DNA from: Molanna angustata
Taxonomy: Eukaryota > Arthropoda > Insecta > Trichoptera > Molannidae
Assembly: GCA_963576475.1 (NCBI GenBank)
Contig: OY754982.1
Coordinates: forward strand, 14,822,217-14,886,216
Direction of reading: 5' to 3'
DNA length: 64,000 nucleotides
The notes below the pieces were generated by a model. It saw only the letters and a list, made by a program, of their open reading frames with translations, did no database searches and had not been told where the DNA came from. Made by a program: the position numbers and the translations under genes. Positions 11,046 to 21,612 of the stretch are shown here, in pieces; position 1 is the first letter of the stretch, and every line of letters starts with the position of its first letter.

Positions 11046-11283
11046 TATATTATCATGTTTTCGGTAACTAGATTTCGCGTTATATACCTTCTTAAAAATT
11101 CTCACAAAAGCTACTCATATTTCTGTAGGGCTACTCATGAGGTTTATTAAGACTAGATTCAATCTTTAGAAATCTTTTAAATTAAAATTAATTCATATTT
11201 TCAAATGTTTGAATGTTAACTTTGTGGTTCATATTTAACAAATTAAATTTAAAGATATAACTTTGTATTAACCACGTTTTTTG

Positions 11284-11342
11284 GTTGAAACGATGCGACC
11301 GGTTTCGGAACTAACCGTTCCCTCATCAGGCTAACTTTCAAC
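11284..11342 (-). ncRNA. Type I hammerhead ribozyme, left arm of PLE1
   Basis: Minus-strand copy of the ribozyme at 12017-12075 with the same core (CTGATGAG, CGAAAC, GGTC) and the same stem I arms. The stem II loop reads GGTTA instead of GGCTA. Confidence 0.8.
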
Positions 11343-11489
11343 TGAAACAGAATGTGACGACGTGCTTACAAGAAATCTATGGGGGCGGAGGTAGAGGTAG
11401 GGTGGGGGTACTTAGGGTTGGGTCTTGTGCAGGGTGGGTCCGATTGGCTGAAGGATTAGAAGTAAAAGGAAACATATTTAATAATGGAA

Positions 11490-11982
11490 AGACATAAGAC
11501 CGGCATTTTACACTGACAATAATATTGGAAAAAGTTTAATGAATTCCAAAGATAATGATAATAAAATGGAAAACTCCGGCGTATACCAACTGACATGTGG
11601 AGACTGCTCTGCAGTCTACATAGGAAAAACAGGACGGAAATTTGAGACTAGAGTAAAAGAACATATTAGATGTATAAACAATGATAATTTTTCGGAATTC
11701 GCAGAACACTTAGTACTTAATGATCATCAATTTAATATGCAATCGGGAACAAAAATTTTACACGTCAACAAAGTAGGTCTCCGTCTTGATAATTTAGAGT
11801 CGCTAGAAATTAAAAAGTGTATTAATTCAAAACAGAACATAATAAACAATCAGTTAAATTTATCTTTCAGTCCATTATTAAATATGTTTCCTTTTACTTC
11901 TAATCCTTCAGCCAATCGGACCCACCCTGCACAAGACCCAACCCTAAGTACCCCCACCCTACCTCTACCTCCGCCCCCATAG
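11490..11982 (+). pseudogene. Penelope-like GIY-YIG endonuclease domain, truncated ORF
   Basis: The coding frame opens at the arm junction with DIRPAFYTDNNIGKSL, a typical linker between RT and nuclease in PLE proteins. It continues as GVYQLTCGDCSAVYIGKTGR, F.TRVKEH and FAEHLVLNDHQFN. GVY and YIG are the two signature strands, the arginine of GKTGR the expected catalytic residue, and the CGDC cysteines the PLE-type metal site. The frame then runs into the right inverted repeat and ends PLPPPP before a stop. The whole reverse transcriptase is missing, so this copy is not autonomous. The first ATG in frame is 11539, but that is not a biological start. The domain normally nicks target DNA for retrotransposition. 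Confidence 0.85.
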
Positions 11983-12016
11983 ATTTCTTGTAAGCACGTC
12001 GTCACATTCTGTTTCA

Positions 12017-12075
12017 GTTGAAAGTTAGCCTGATGAGGGAACGGCTAGTTCCGAAACCGGTCGCATCGTTTCAAC
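12017..12075 (+). ncRNA. Type I hammerhead ribozyme, right arm of PLE1
   Basis: Stem I: GTTGAAA (12017-12023) pairs with TTTCAAC (12069-12075), and the GC before the core pairs with the GC after the cleavage site. The core CTGATGA is at 12030-12036. Stem II is GGGAAC-GGCTA-GTTCC and can be drawn in two registers. GAAA lies at 12053-12056. Stem III is minimal (A-U and C-G closed by CG). The cleavage triplet GTC ends at 12062. Every strictly required core nucleotide is present. The very short stem III is the form described for Penelope-like elements, which may cleave best as a dimer. Confidence 0.85.
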
Positions 12076-12115
12076 CAAAAAACGTGGTTAATACAAAGTT
12101 ATATCTTTAAATTTA

Positions 12116-12683
12116 AAATTAATTCAGTTTCAGAGCCGGCAACCCGACGTTTATTATACAAAAATACATGAATCACAATATGTTTTTCGTTCTCCGTGTC
12201 ACTACGAAAATCTGTTCTGAGACTAATTTGAAGGTCATAAATAATTTACTGTTGTTAAGTAAAAATACAAAATTTAAATATATTTACAATTGTATATAGA
12301 GAATAATATGTCTAAAAGTGCTCTGTCTTAATTATTGTTGTATTTATTTTTAATTAAAAAAAATTATGAACCCTTGTACCAGCTATCTGCTGTCTACTTG
12401 TGTGATTATTATTATTTATGTAAATAAATGTTTTGTAATATAAAGTTTTCAGTTATATTAAATGATACTAAATAAATAATTATATTCACGAAATAAGATG
12501 AAAATAAAATAAATTAGATTCGATTACGATCGCGTTCTGAATTATACATTTTTAAGCTTGAGATAAGATAAGAACGTATCAAGATCGTCCAATGAGTAGT
12601 AGTGATTGTAATTTTATTTTCCTAACGACCAATAATAACAAATATATTTTACAAAAAAATATGTTACAAGGATATTTTTACAG
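12116..12683. other. AT-rich intergenic DNA
   Basis: No gene or repeat recognised. Confidence 0.5.
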
Positions 12684-12849
12684 ATGGGTCGATGGCAGAG
12701 CGGTTAGCGCGCTGGACTAGTAATCCAGTGGTCGCGAGTTCGAATCCTGCCTCGACCGATTTCGTTTACCTATATCACAAGCATTGATTTACTTGTTTAA
12801 GATGTATATGTACTTGTTTAACAAGGACATATTCATTATTTAAAAAAAT
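12684..12849 (+). repeat. SINE family B, best copy (tRNA-Thr(AGU)-like head)
   Basis: The head can be folded as a tRNA. The acceptor GGTCGA pairs with TCGACC, and the A box is GGCAGAGCGGTTAGCGC. The anticodon stem CTGGA/TCCAG is perfect with loop CTAGTAA, giving anticodon AGU. The B box is GAGTTCGAATCC. The T stem has mismatches, there is no usable 3' end, and an unrelated body (ACCTATATCACAAGC..AACAAGGACATATTC) ending in an A-rich tail follows, so it is a SINE rather than a tRNA gene. Confidence 0.85.
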
Positions 12850-13100
12850 AGGATAGGCAAAAAATCAGTGCAATTTATGTGAAGGTAAAATTAAATTAAA
12901 TTTATTGTAAAATCTTATTTACATTTTTTAGAGACTAACAGCTATACATTACAGGTTTACATTTAAGATAATAATTATACAGTCAATTAAATATAAGTCT
13001 CCACTGATAGGCCATACCATCAGTTGCAGGATGAAAAATACAACATCACAATAGGTATATTGTGTTTCTGTAATTGATAAAGTATCATCCTTATGTAGCA
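12850..13100. other. AT-rich spacer between two SINEs
   Basis: Nothing recognised. Confidence 0.5.
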
Positions 13101-13242
13101 TATTTTTTAATAAAAATGAATGTCCTTGTTAAACAATTTCATATACATCTTCCTACGTTCCCTAAAATAAGCATAAATTCTTGCGCTATAGGTGAACGAA
13201 ATCGGTCGAGGCAGGATTCGAACTCGCGGCCATCGACCCATC
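13101..13242 (-). repeat. SINE family B with internal deletion
   Basis: The minus strand has the start GATGGGTCGATGG and the end of the head (CGCGAGTTCGAATCCTGCCT), then the family B body and tail. The A box and the anticodon arm are deleted. It is in inverted orientation 250 bp from the copy at 12684. Confidence 0.8.
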
Positions 13243-14084
13243 ATCTAGATATCTAACTTCTGAGATAAATTCCCGGTTGAGACAGATTTGCTGTATATTT
13301 TTAATCTGGATTTGTGAGACAATTTATATCAAAAGCCTCCAAAATCTGGCAACCTGGTATGGCATTTAGATCAAGTCTCCAAAATCTTGCAACCTGGTAT
13401 GACCTGGCAACCAACCAAAATCTGGTATTATTTTAGTTAGTAAACTATTTTAGGTTAATAAAAAGCTTCGAATCTCTGATTTCTACATGTAGGTACTCCA
13501 ATTAAGTATTATTTTGTGACAAGTACATGTTATACATATCTCAATGTTGCTCTAGATTAAGTTTTGTTGGCACACGCTAAGGCTTAAAATGGAATTGGAA
13601 TTTTTAAATTTGCAATCATTTAGATTAATGAACGTGTTTATTAACTTACGATTGCTAGCATTTTTTCTGATGCTGTCTTTGAATAGATCACTAATATCGA
13701 TCACCACAACACTGACTGATGCTGGTTCAGACGATGAAAAGCCTTATATACTATGGGCATCTGGAACGAAGGTACTAACATATGACGACCAAGACAGTAT
13801 GACCTTCCTCTCAGGTTCAAAACATATACTTACGATGTGTTCTTTAACTTGTCAATGTAGGACATTTAATTTGATACTTTGATAATTATTGAAAGTGTGT
13901 TTCCGTTTCTTGCTTAAACTTTTCAAAGCAGTTGTCTTACTAATTTACTAGTTGCATGTAACACATGAGATCCATCTGTCGATGTACCAAATAATACGTA
14001 CCAAACTATAAACACTTTAAACACTAATTAATAAATATTTTGTATTCTATATAAAACATGTACATAGGTTTATATGTCAGGATT
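13243..14084. other. Unclassified DNA
   Basis: It contains a local duplication (CTCCAAAATC.GGCAACCTGGTATG, twice near 13336-13410) and, at 13944-13990, one end of repeat family G (TAGTTGCATGTAACACATGA). A 97-codon frame at 13589-13882 has no recognised motif. Confidence 0.4.
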
Positions 14085-14790
14085 GGATAGTATGGAGGTC
14101 AGTATGTTTTTTTCTACCCAGAATATGATAACAGCATGATGGTATGTATGTATGTTTGGAGATTAAGTAGGAATCAAGCTATTGAGTGAGATATTGCGAA
14201 GTGTATACTGCCTTATAAATTGTATGAAACAATATCGTCAACAAAATCAATTTTTATAAAAATTGTAAAAAAAAATGAGATGGACTACAATGTTCATATT
14301 TTTCATAGAAAATAAAATTTTCTAGTTGTAGTGTTTCGGATTTTTTCGCTATTAATAAAAAAACTTGGAAATATAGCCTGTTAAACACGAAAATTTATCA
14401 TAAAAAAATATTTTTCTTAATAAAAAATGTTCGAGAAACTCTGGAACCTTTTTGATAATATGAATTTGAGATTTTGTATTTTTCTATATCTATACCAATT
14501 TTCAGCGTTCTAGCTTTTATGGTTTTAGAGATATATATGAAAATAAAGTAAAAATTCAAGTTGATAACCCCTGGTTGAAACAATAATTCGAAATTCTGAG
14601 CATGAAAGTTTTGTAGGCATCTAATTTTCTATATCTTCTGAAATTTAAGGCTCTGTGCATTGAGCTTACAGAAGTTATAAGAGGTTATGAAAACAAACAA
14701 AGACACATTGCTGCGAAGCCTCTGGTGTTTTTTTACTTCAAAGTTGGAAAAACCGTGAAAAATATAGACCAAATCTCGCGTATCTTGGCT
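14085..14790 (-). repeat. Interspersed repeat family F, copy 1
   Basis: Noncoding repeat matching 24570-25190 and 30185-31160. Shared blocks in F orientation are ACACCA..AGAGGCTTCGCAGC, TCAGAATT, AGGGGTTATCAACTT, CATAAAAGCTAGAACGCTGA, AATTGGTATA and AAAACTTTCATGCTCAGAAT. No terminal repeats identified; class unknown. Confidence 0.7.
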
Positions 14791-15389
14791 TGAAACTTTG
14801 TCGATTTGTTAAGAGAAATCAATTATCTTAAATAAATCGATAGTTGGACTATTTCTTGTGAAGTATTCGGTATTTAGTTTAGATATTTACTATAAATACT
14901 TGACAGAAGTCAAATTTTATCTCTTGGGTATGCGATAAATGTGTTATATTTACATAGCCATGTCTTGTTATCGCATTTTCATTATGTCAATAAAGGTGAA
15001 ACGTTTCTTTGAAAATAAATTCTTCTTTAATGTTTACAACGTAATTTTTATCTGTAGATATCAATTTGTTTATTTGATATATTGCAATATTATATATGTT
15101 GGTACATTATAATAATTGAATATTTTCATGCGAATATTATTTTGATCCTTATATTACGTATAGCATCTATACCTAATATAATGATCAATATAAGGTACTT
15201 ATTATCTAAAAAATATATATTTTGAGAGCTTGATAACAATTTCCTTGAGTACAAAATATGTCAAATCTGTCAGTGTTGTCTTTGGGGCACGTAGAGTAGA
15301 CAAGCTCCACGCGCTGTGCCCCGGGTAACACCAAAAATCTATTCAATAAGTGGCTGAACAATTTTTATATTTGAAATCTCCCAGCCACA
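14791..15389. other. AT-rich DNA
   Basis: No gene seen; the GC-richer stretch 15270-15345 may be the 5' part of the following LINE. Confidence 0.4.
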
Positions 15390-17240
15390 CATAGTGAATT
15401 TATTGAAAGAAAATATAAAATGAGAAAGAAACCAATAAGGAGAGATAGAAGGAAGCAAAAAAGCACTTTTCAGAGCTACCTAACAAGGAATGTTGGGCCA
15501 TCAGCACACAATCTGCAAATTAACGTCGAAGGACTCAGTAAATCCAAATCAGAATACATTTCTAAATTAGCTATTGAAGAAAATGTATCAATTCTGACTA
15601 TTCAAGAAACCCACAACAAAGACTAAATCGATATTCAAATTCGGGGCTCTTTTCCTGGATACAAATTGGCTGAAGCTATACACGATGAAAAATATGGTAT
15701 TGCAACGTATATCAAAAATTCAATTGATGAATGGGAACTTGTAGCAAAGAAAGCTGATGACAAAGTTATGAGCATCACAATCAATGTCAACAGTATCTAC
15801 ATAACAAATGATGTCCTAACATCTATGCCATACACGTATTAAAGTTTATCCTCCTGAGAGCTGAAAACTATGAAAGATTTACTAATCTGCTAATTTGTAC
15901 CGATAAAAAGTTCATTTCGAGGGGATACCGCAAAGAATATATACCAGGATGGGATCAGGAAACCCAAAAACTATACAACGACTACACAAAAAATGGAAAA
16001 CAGTACCTTGCGACTGCAATACTCAAATCTTTGGACGAAAACCGCAGAAAAAAATGAGTGAAGACCATAGAAAGCCTTAATTTCAAAAGAACGAGCAAGT
16101 AAGCGTGGAGACTTTTAAAAATCTTGGCAGCAGCCAACCAAGTAAATCTAACAACTGCAATATTAATCCAAACATAATTGCTAACAAAATAATAACTGCT
16201 TCCAAAATTGCTGGAGACAAGCACTTTACTCAGCTCATCCGAAAATCTCTTACATTAAAAAAGCAAAATCTCCGATCAAACACATTCTGCAATTCTGCAG
16301 ACCATTGGAACAAGCTGAACTTGAAAAGCTGTAAAAAACAGTAAAAAATGGAAAAGCTTGCGGTATAGATAATATATTCCTAGAGTACCTATATTACCTA
16401 TGCAGAACCAAGTATCATAAAGAGGCTCCCTAACTTCTATAATGACATATTATCAAAAGGAAAACTATCCAAAGCTTTCAAGAAGACTAAGATAATTGCT
16501 GTTCTTAAACCAAATAAATCTCCAGAGGCTCCCGAAAGTTGCCGTCCTATCGCCCTCCTCAGCATTTGCCTTAAAGTATTTGAAAGACTAATTAATCTAC
16601 AACAGAATTATGCCAGATATTGACAAACTGTTGTGACCAAGTACTGGCCCTAGCCACATATATAGAGAGGAGCTTTGAGAGAAAGCTGAAAACTGGGGTT
16701 GCGTTCATTGATTTAACTGCAGCATATGACACTGTCTGGAGATAAGGACTCCTATCCAAATTGGCAGATGTGGTTCCCTCGAAGACTATGTTTACTATTA
16801 TAAAAAAACATGCTGAGTAATAGACGATTAATCACCTGCAAACCACGAATGCTCAACAATGGACTACCTCGAAGATCAGTACTTTCTCCACTTCTTTTCA
16901 ATTTGTATATTAGTGATATTCCATCAACACTGTGTAAACAGTTTTCATATGCAGATGATCTAGGTATAGCTACACAAAAACTATCTTTTAAAGAATGCGA
17001 AGTTCAACTCGAATCAGACCTTCAAAAGTTACAAAGCTACTTTTATAAATGGATGCTTAAACCAAATTCAAATAAAACAGGAGTTAGTTTTTTTCACCTT
17101 AATAACCGAAATGCAAACCATAAACTAAATATAAACTTCTGTGAAAGTAATAAGAAAATGAATATCCAAAAAAGAATCTATATAAAAATGAAAAGATACA
17201 ATAGAAACTATGATCACAACAAAGAAAAATAGTGAAAGAT
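15390..17240 (+). pseudogene. Decayed LINE: endonuclease and reverse transcriptase remnants
   Basis: Frame pieces on the plus strand follow LINE order. First is an endonuclease start (NLQINVEGLSKSKSEYISKL, then ILTIQETHNKD, FPGYKLAEAIHDEKYGIATY). Near 16500 comes the RT fingers region (IIAVLKPNKSPEAPESCRPI, frameshifted). At 16855-16970 is NNGLPRRSVLSPLLFNLYIS followed by FSYADDLGIA, the RT catalytic box. Many stops and frameshifts separate them, and the Q of GLPQGS is replaced by R. The C-terminal third is lost into A-rich sequence after 17150. Not functional; the clade is probably within the Jockey/I/CR1 assemblage. Confidence 0.85.
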
Positions 17241-17482
17241 ATTAACAAAAGAAAACAAAAAGGAAAGAATTACTATAAAAGATACAACTAAGAACAAACA
17301 GATAAAAAGAGAAACATTATAGCTAGAAAAAAAAAGCTGGTTTATTAGGTTAATTTATAAGTTTTGGTTAATTTATAAGTGGAAAGTTTTTTTCTGAATG
17401 TCACCAGACTGTCACCAAAAATATCTATGTCTTTATTGATATGTAAAGTATTATAAAATCTATACAGATCCTTTAAATGGAA
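17241..17482. other. A-rich spacer between two LINE remnants
   Basis: A-rich DNA, possibly tail of the plus-strand LINE, followed by 3' noncoding sequence of the minus-strand LINE. Confidence 0.4.
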
Positions 17483-19224
17483 TTAAAAAAAACCCGTGTT
17501 AATGTTGAAAAACTGTAATCTAAATAGTTCTGGATTCCTTATACGAGAATTTGTGTGAAGTTTTATTTCAGATAGAAGATCGGTGTCAATTTGATTGTTG
17601 ATAATTTTATAAAAATAGACACAGTCTGTGACTCGACGACGGAATGAGAGACTTTTGATTTTGTAGTGATTAAGGTGACTATTACAGGTATACACATAAG
17701 TACGATAATGACAATCCTCAGTACGATAGGCAAGAATACGAAGAAATTTATTTTTAACGGATTCGATTGTATTTATATGGGCAGCATAATGTGGACTCCA
17801 AACGACACTACAGTACTCAAGGATGCTACGTACGAGTGAAAAATAAATCATTTAGAATTTCGATTTTTTTTAGTAATTCTGGTGATAAAACCTAGCATTT
17901 TGTAAGCTTTGGTTACAACTTCGTCAGTATGAATTCTAAAAGTGAATTTGCTATCAAGAGTTACGCCAAGATCTCTTACAGAAATTAATTTCTTTAGGTT
18001 TTCGCTGTTAATAGAATAAAGGTGATCAACTTTATTTTTTTTAGTAAAACAGGTGGAGTTGCACTTCTTTATGCATAAATGCATTATGCATATGTTTAAA
18101 AACATTTCTTTTTCGTCACACCTTGTGTACAGTGTACAGGGTTTCAAGATCTCGCTGGTGTAAGTGACATTCCTGAATGGTATGTATATAAGTAAATAGT
18201 TTTAGGTCATTGGCGTACATTATATATTTACATTTGATGAGAAAAGGTAGGTGATTTATAAATAAAAGAAACAAAAGTGAACCTAGATGAGATCCCTGTG
18301 GTACACCGGATGTAACTTCAACAGGTGGGGATTCAAAGCCGTTTAGGGTAACAAGTTGATTTCTATTCATTATGTAGGATCTTAGCCATCTCAATAGATC
18401 ACCGTGTATCCCATACTTGGACATTTATTTAATGAGAATGGAGTGATTCACCTTATCAAAAGCTTTACTGAAATCAGTGTAGACAACGTCAACCTTGCTT
18501 TTGTTGTTAATTGAGTGGCACATGTAGTTAGTGAATTCAAGTAAGTCAGTACTGGTAGAATTTTTAGAAATAAATCCATGTTGTAGCGAGCTGAGAAATT
18601 TCTGAGAATAATTGAGGATGTATTTATGAACTAATGACTCCAAAACTTTACTAATGCACGAAAGCATGCCGATAGGTCTATAATTACTAACGTCGTTTTT
18701 ATTTCCTTATTTATATATAGGAGTGATGTGGGCGGTCTTCCATAATCCAGGAAATATTCCTTTTTTATGGATTCGTTTAAAATTATGAGAAGGGGTTGGT
18801 CTGCGCAAGTTATGAAGAATATTGGAGGAATTCCTTTGGGCCCGGGACCTATATTGGTATCTAATTGTTTCAGACACTTCAAAAGTTCTGTTTCAGAAAT
18901 TTCAATTCTGCTAAGTGAGTCATGCGTGAGATATTGGTTTAAGTCAGGTGAGGAAGTTCCCTGTGAAGGATTAAATACTGATGAGAAATACTGAGAAAAA
19001 AGGTTGCAGATTTCGGGTCCTGAATTAGCTTATTGACCGTTCAGAAACGTGCTATTAGGAATGCTATTTGATACTTTCAGAGATTTAGTGAAATGCCAGA
19101 GGTATTTAGTACTTCTTGTAGGGAGTGATTCCTCAATAGAGTTTATGTATGATCTGTAACATTCTTGAATACATTTTGCTTCGTGGTTCATAAACATATT
19201 GTAATTGTGTATATACAAGCCCAT
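17483..19224 (-). pseudogene. Decayed LINE, reverse transcriptase and C-terminus
   Basis: The minus-strand order is: a pre-RT linker (STKYLWHFTKSLKVSNSIP), LLKCLKQLDTNIGPGPKGIP, VDVVYTDFSKAFDKVNHSIL, YGIHGDLLRWLRSYIMNRNQ, SGVPQGSHLGSLLFLLFINH, YANDLKLF (the catalytic YADD mutated to YAND), VRDLGVTLDSKFTFRIHTDE, and RSILEYCSVVWSPHYAAHIN. It is split over six frames by stops and indels. The protein is clearly related to the intact LINE at 53439-57360 (shared SGVPQGSHLG, IHG.L.RW..SYI.NR, DLG.TLDSK, YC...WSP.Y..HIN), so both belong to one clade. Dead copy. Confidence 0.88.
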
Positions 19225-19435
19225 TTAGGGCGTTTATATAAATAAATAAATGAATACATAAATAAATAAATAAATACATACATAATTTTGATCTCTCTCT
19301 AAGTGTAGAGAATGTGTCATAGCCTACGGCATGAAGGTATGGTCTACGGGGTTATTGTATTTCTTATATCTACGACGGTATTTATCTTTTTTTGAAATTT
19401 TGATAAGTGAGAAACTAAACCATATTGGATACTTA
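19225..19435. repeat. AAAT-rich simple repeat and spacer
   Basis: TAAATAAATAAATGAATACATAAATAAATAA at 19238-19290, then ordinary AT-rich DNA up to the Harbinger TSD. Confidence 0.6.
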
Positions 19436-20155
19436 CCCTACGTCCTACGTAGGCGATTCAAAGCGAACGCGATTGCGAAGCGATGCGGTGCGGATACAAG
19501 CGAATTCAATGCGATGCGGTGCGACGCGGCGGCTCTGTCCTACGTGTGCGCGAATCGTTCCCTCTGCCGCCAGCTACTGTCATGGATGTACGTATATAAA
19601 ATACTCAAGAAGTATGTACGGCAGAGAAGTGAAACTAATATTGTGTACTTAGAGAGGCATATTTATGGGGGATATCACGATTTGTATGAAGAATTACGTG
19701 ATCTTGAATTAATAAATGAGACTGAATTTACATCTTTCCGGGAAACATATCAAAATTTGACATTCGTGCAAGCGAGAGAAAACTTTGTGTGTTTTGAACA
19801 ACATCCTATTGTAAAATAGCAATAATAAATAAATGTGTATACTTGTAGTCCCATTTATTTTTGCCAAATCTTAAAATTCGCGGTTCGATAATAATTTGTC
19901 CCATAATATGGGACGTTCATGGACAGAAATTAAAATTTCTGTTTCTGACATGTCAAAAAACAATGGCGCCGCTATCAATTCGCGCGAAAATATCAAACCA
20001 ACTGATCGCGTTTTCTTCGCCTCGCGCCGCGCCGCATCGAAACCAACTCGCGGTCGGTAACGTAGGACACTACCATTGTTACCGACTGTTTGTTATTTTC
20101 GCGCCGCGCCGCGCCGCTTCGCATTCGCTTTGAATCGACTACGTAGGACGTCGCG
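19436..20155 (+). mobile_element. PIF/Harbinger-type DNA transposon, internally deleted
   Basis: A 720-bp element flanked by TTA on both sides (19433-19435, 20156-20158), the 3-bp TWA-type target duplication expected of PIF/Harbinger. The inverted ends share ACGTCCTACGTAG.CGATTC and AAAGCGAA.GCG. Subterminal DNA is strikingly GC-rich (GATGCGGTGCGG, CGCGCCGCGCCGCGCCGC) in an AT-rich region. The interior keeps a short transposase-like frame but no catalytic core, so the copy is non-autonomous. Confidence 0.8.
19586..19819 (+). pseudogene. Harbinger transposase N-terminal remnant
   Basis: An open frame of 77 codons inside the element reads KILKKYVRQRSETNIVYLER, HIYGGYHDLYEELRDLEL, EFTSFRETYQNLTF. 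The pattern (R-rich, then H.YGGYH.L..ELR, F.SF...YQNL) resembles the segment before the nuclease core in PIF/Harbinger transposases. No DDE residues follow, because the frame stops after HPIVK. The frame extends upstream into GC-rich subterminal sequence without a convincing start. The family call comes from the element's TSD and termini as much as from the protein. Confidence 0.55.
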
Positions 20156-20158
20156 TTA

Positions 20159-20503
20159 GAGTTTTTAGTGCGCTTTTTAGGTGTGTACTTATGAATTATT
20201 GGCCATTATATGTAATAAAACATTTGTAGACAGTTGACAGTGTTTAAACTATCTATCCTTGACCAGATCTTAGACCATTCTATCCTTGATAGATCAATAA
20301 CACATAGTTCAAAGTTTAAAGTTAAAATTAAATGTGATATTGTCGTTATTGATGTTAAGGTAGTGTGTTCGTTCGGAGCTGATTTCTATTTCAAACGGGG
20401 TATGGGTCTTTATTGACTAGAGGATTAGCTGGGAAGATGTGTAATGGATGGTTTGAGAGCGCTAAGTCCAGTATTCGATTTTTACTGTTATAACAGTAAT
20501 GTT
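20159..20503. other. Noncoding spacer between Harbinger element and PLE2
   Basis: It contains a small duplication (CTATCCTTGA..GA near 20250 and 20279). No gene recognised. Confidence 0.4.
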
Positions 20504-20536
20504 ACGTTCTACTTAAATTTTTCGCAAACGCGACTC

Positions 20537-20578
20537 CCATTCACCGGTATCGCTCTATGATGAGCATCGTCAGAATGG
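20537..20578 (-). ncRNA. Hammerhead-like fold, left arm of PLE2 (core altered)
   Basis: Reverse-complement copy of 21571-21612; see that entry for structure and the two core changes. Confidence 0.5.
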
Positions 20579-20647
20579 TGAACAATATAATACTAGTGGC
20601 CACCTATAATACTAGTAATTTATGCTAATAATACTAGTGGCCACCAT

Positions 20648-21340
20648 ATAGCACATAAATTATCAGTCTTTCACTCTTTGATTCATCGACTTTTATCTGT
20701 TCCTTTGAGTAGTGATAGTTTCAATAGAGAATTAAATGTTATTAAAAAATTTGTTGTGAATAATGGGTATACTTCAAATATGGTTGATTCTCTTTTATAT
20801 AGAAAAAACAAAAAGAATGCTTTACATCTTTTAGCTCCGGGGTTAAAAACATTAACAAAAAATAATAAAAATCGTTGGGTTAAATTAAACTATATTGGGA
20901 AATCGTCAAACAAAATAGGAAATATTTTGAGAAAAAACAATAAAAACATTGCATTTTATAATGACAATACACTAGGTAAATTCTTAAATAACAGTAAAGA
21001 TAAAATCGATAAATTAAACCGTAGTGGTGTTTACTCTCTTACATGCAATACATGCTCAGGTATATATGTTGGTCAAACGGGTAGATCTTTAAATACACGC
21101 CTTAAAAAACATCTTGCGTGTTTCCGTTTGAAAAAAGACACTTCGAACTTTGCGACACATTTACTTGAGAGTGAGCATTCGTTTAACTCACAAACTGGGA
21201 TAAATCTTATACATAGTTTAAGAAAAGGTAAAAAATTAGACAAACTTGAAATATTAGAGATAAAATGTAACAGCAACGTTCCTTTGATTAACGCACAAAT
21301 AGATTTTAATACTTCTCCATTATTATTACCATTAGAATAG
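20648..21340 (+). pseudogene. Penelope-like RT C-terminus plus GIY-YIG endonuclease
   Basis: The frame enters as HKLSVFHSLIHRLLSVPLSS, the conserved thumb of Penelope reverse transcriptases, then IKKFVVNNGYTSNMVDSLL. A linker with FYNDNTLGKFLNNSKDK follows. Then comes the GIY-YIG nuclease: SGVYSLTCNTCSGIYVGQTG, R.LNTRLKKHL, FATHLLESEHSFN, LEILEIKCN. The catalytic-type Arg after GQTG and the CNTC pair are present. The C-terminus ends in ...TSPLLLPLE and a stop, close to the right arm. The RT fingers, palm and YADD are absent through 5' truncation, so the copy cannot retrotranspose alone. The retained 220-codon frame is uninterrupted, which suggests a fairly recent insertion. Confidence 0.88.
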
Positions 21341-21570
21341 TTAATGTCAGGTTTTTCTGTTGGCCATTATTCAATATAATTGCTGTCCTTTTAATACAAT
21401 ATTTGTATATTCATTCCTTCACTTCAATTTTATTTTTATTATACCTGCATACATATTTACCTTTATGTCTTTCGGGTATTTAATTTTTCTTAGAATTGCC
21501 CCCTTCCATATCTATTGTTGTTATCCTCTTTGTGAATCTATATATAGACGGTCTTCATCATTATTGTTCA

Positions 21571-21612
21571 CCATTCTGACGATGCTCATCATAGAGCGAT
21601 ACCGGTGAATGG
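21571..21612 (+). ncRNA. Hammerhead-like fold, right arm of PLE2 (core altered)
   Basis: Stem I is CCATT/AATGG. The core is CTGACGA (position 7 may be any base). Stem II is GCTC/GAGC with loop ATCATA. Then come GATA in place of GAAA, a minimal stem III (A-U, C-G) and GTG where GTH is required. The arrangement matches a type I hammerhead, but A14 to T and the G at the cleavage position should abolish cleavage. Confidence 0.55.

Larger units (their letters stand above)
11245..12115 (+). mobile_element. Penelope-like element PLE1, 5'-truncated with inverted arms
   Basis: A 244-bp arm (11245-11488) is the reverse complement of a 245-bp arm (11871-12115). Between them lies the GIY-YIG end of a Penelope-type protein, and the ORF continues into the right arm. 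Each arm contains a hammerhead ribozyme core. PLEs are known for RT plus GIY-YIG endonuclease ORFs, partly inverted terminal repeats and hammerhead motifs, and all but the RT are seen here. Confidence 0.9.

Noticed and set aside
12684..12760. A tRNA-Thr(AGU) gene on the plus strand
   Set aside because: Good anticodon stem and loop, but the T stem is mismatched, the acceptor has only six pairs, and the same head plus an unrelated body recurs at several sites; it is a SINE.
13589..13882. A 97-codon plus-strand frame starting with Met
   Set aside because: No domain, no promoter or polyA signal seen, and internal features resemble neither TE nor host proteins; kept as unclassified DNA.
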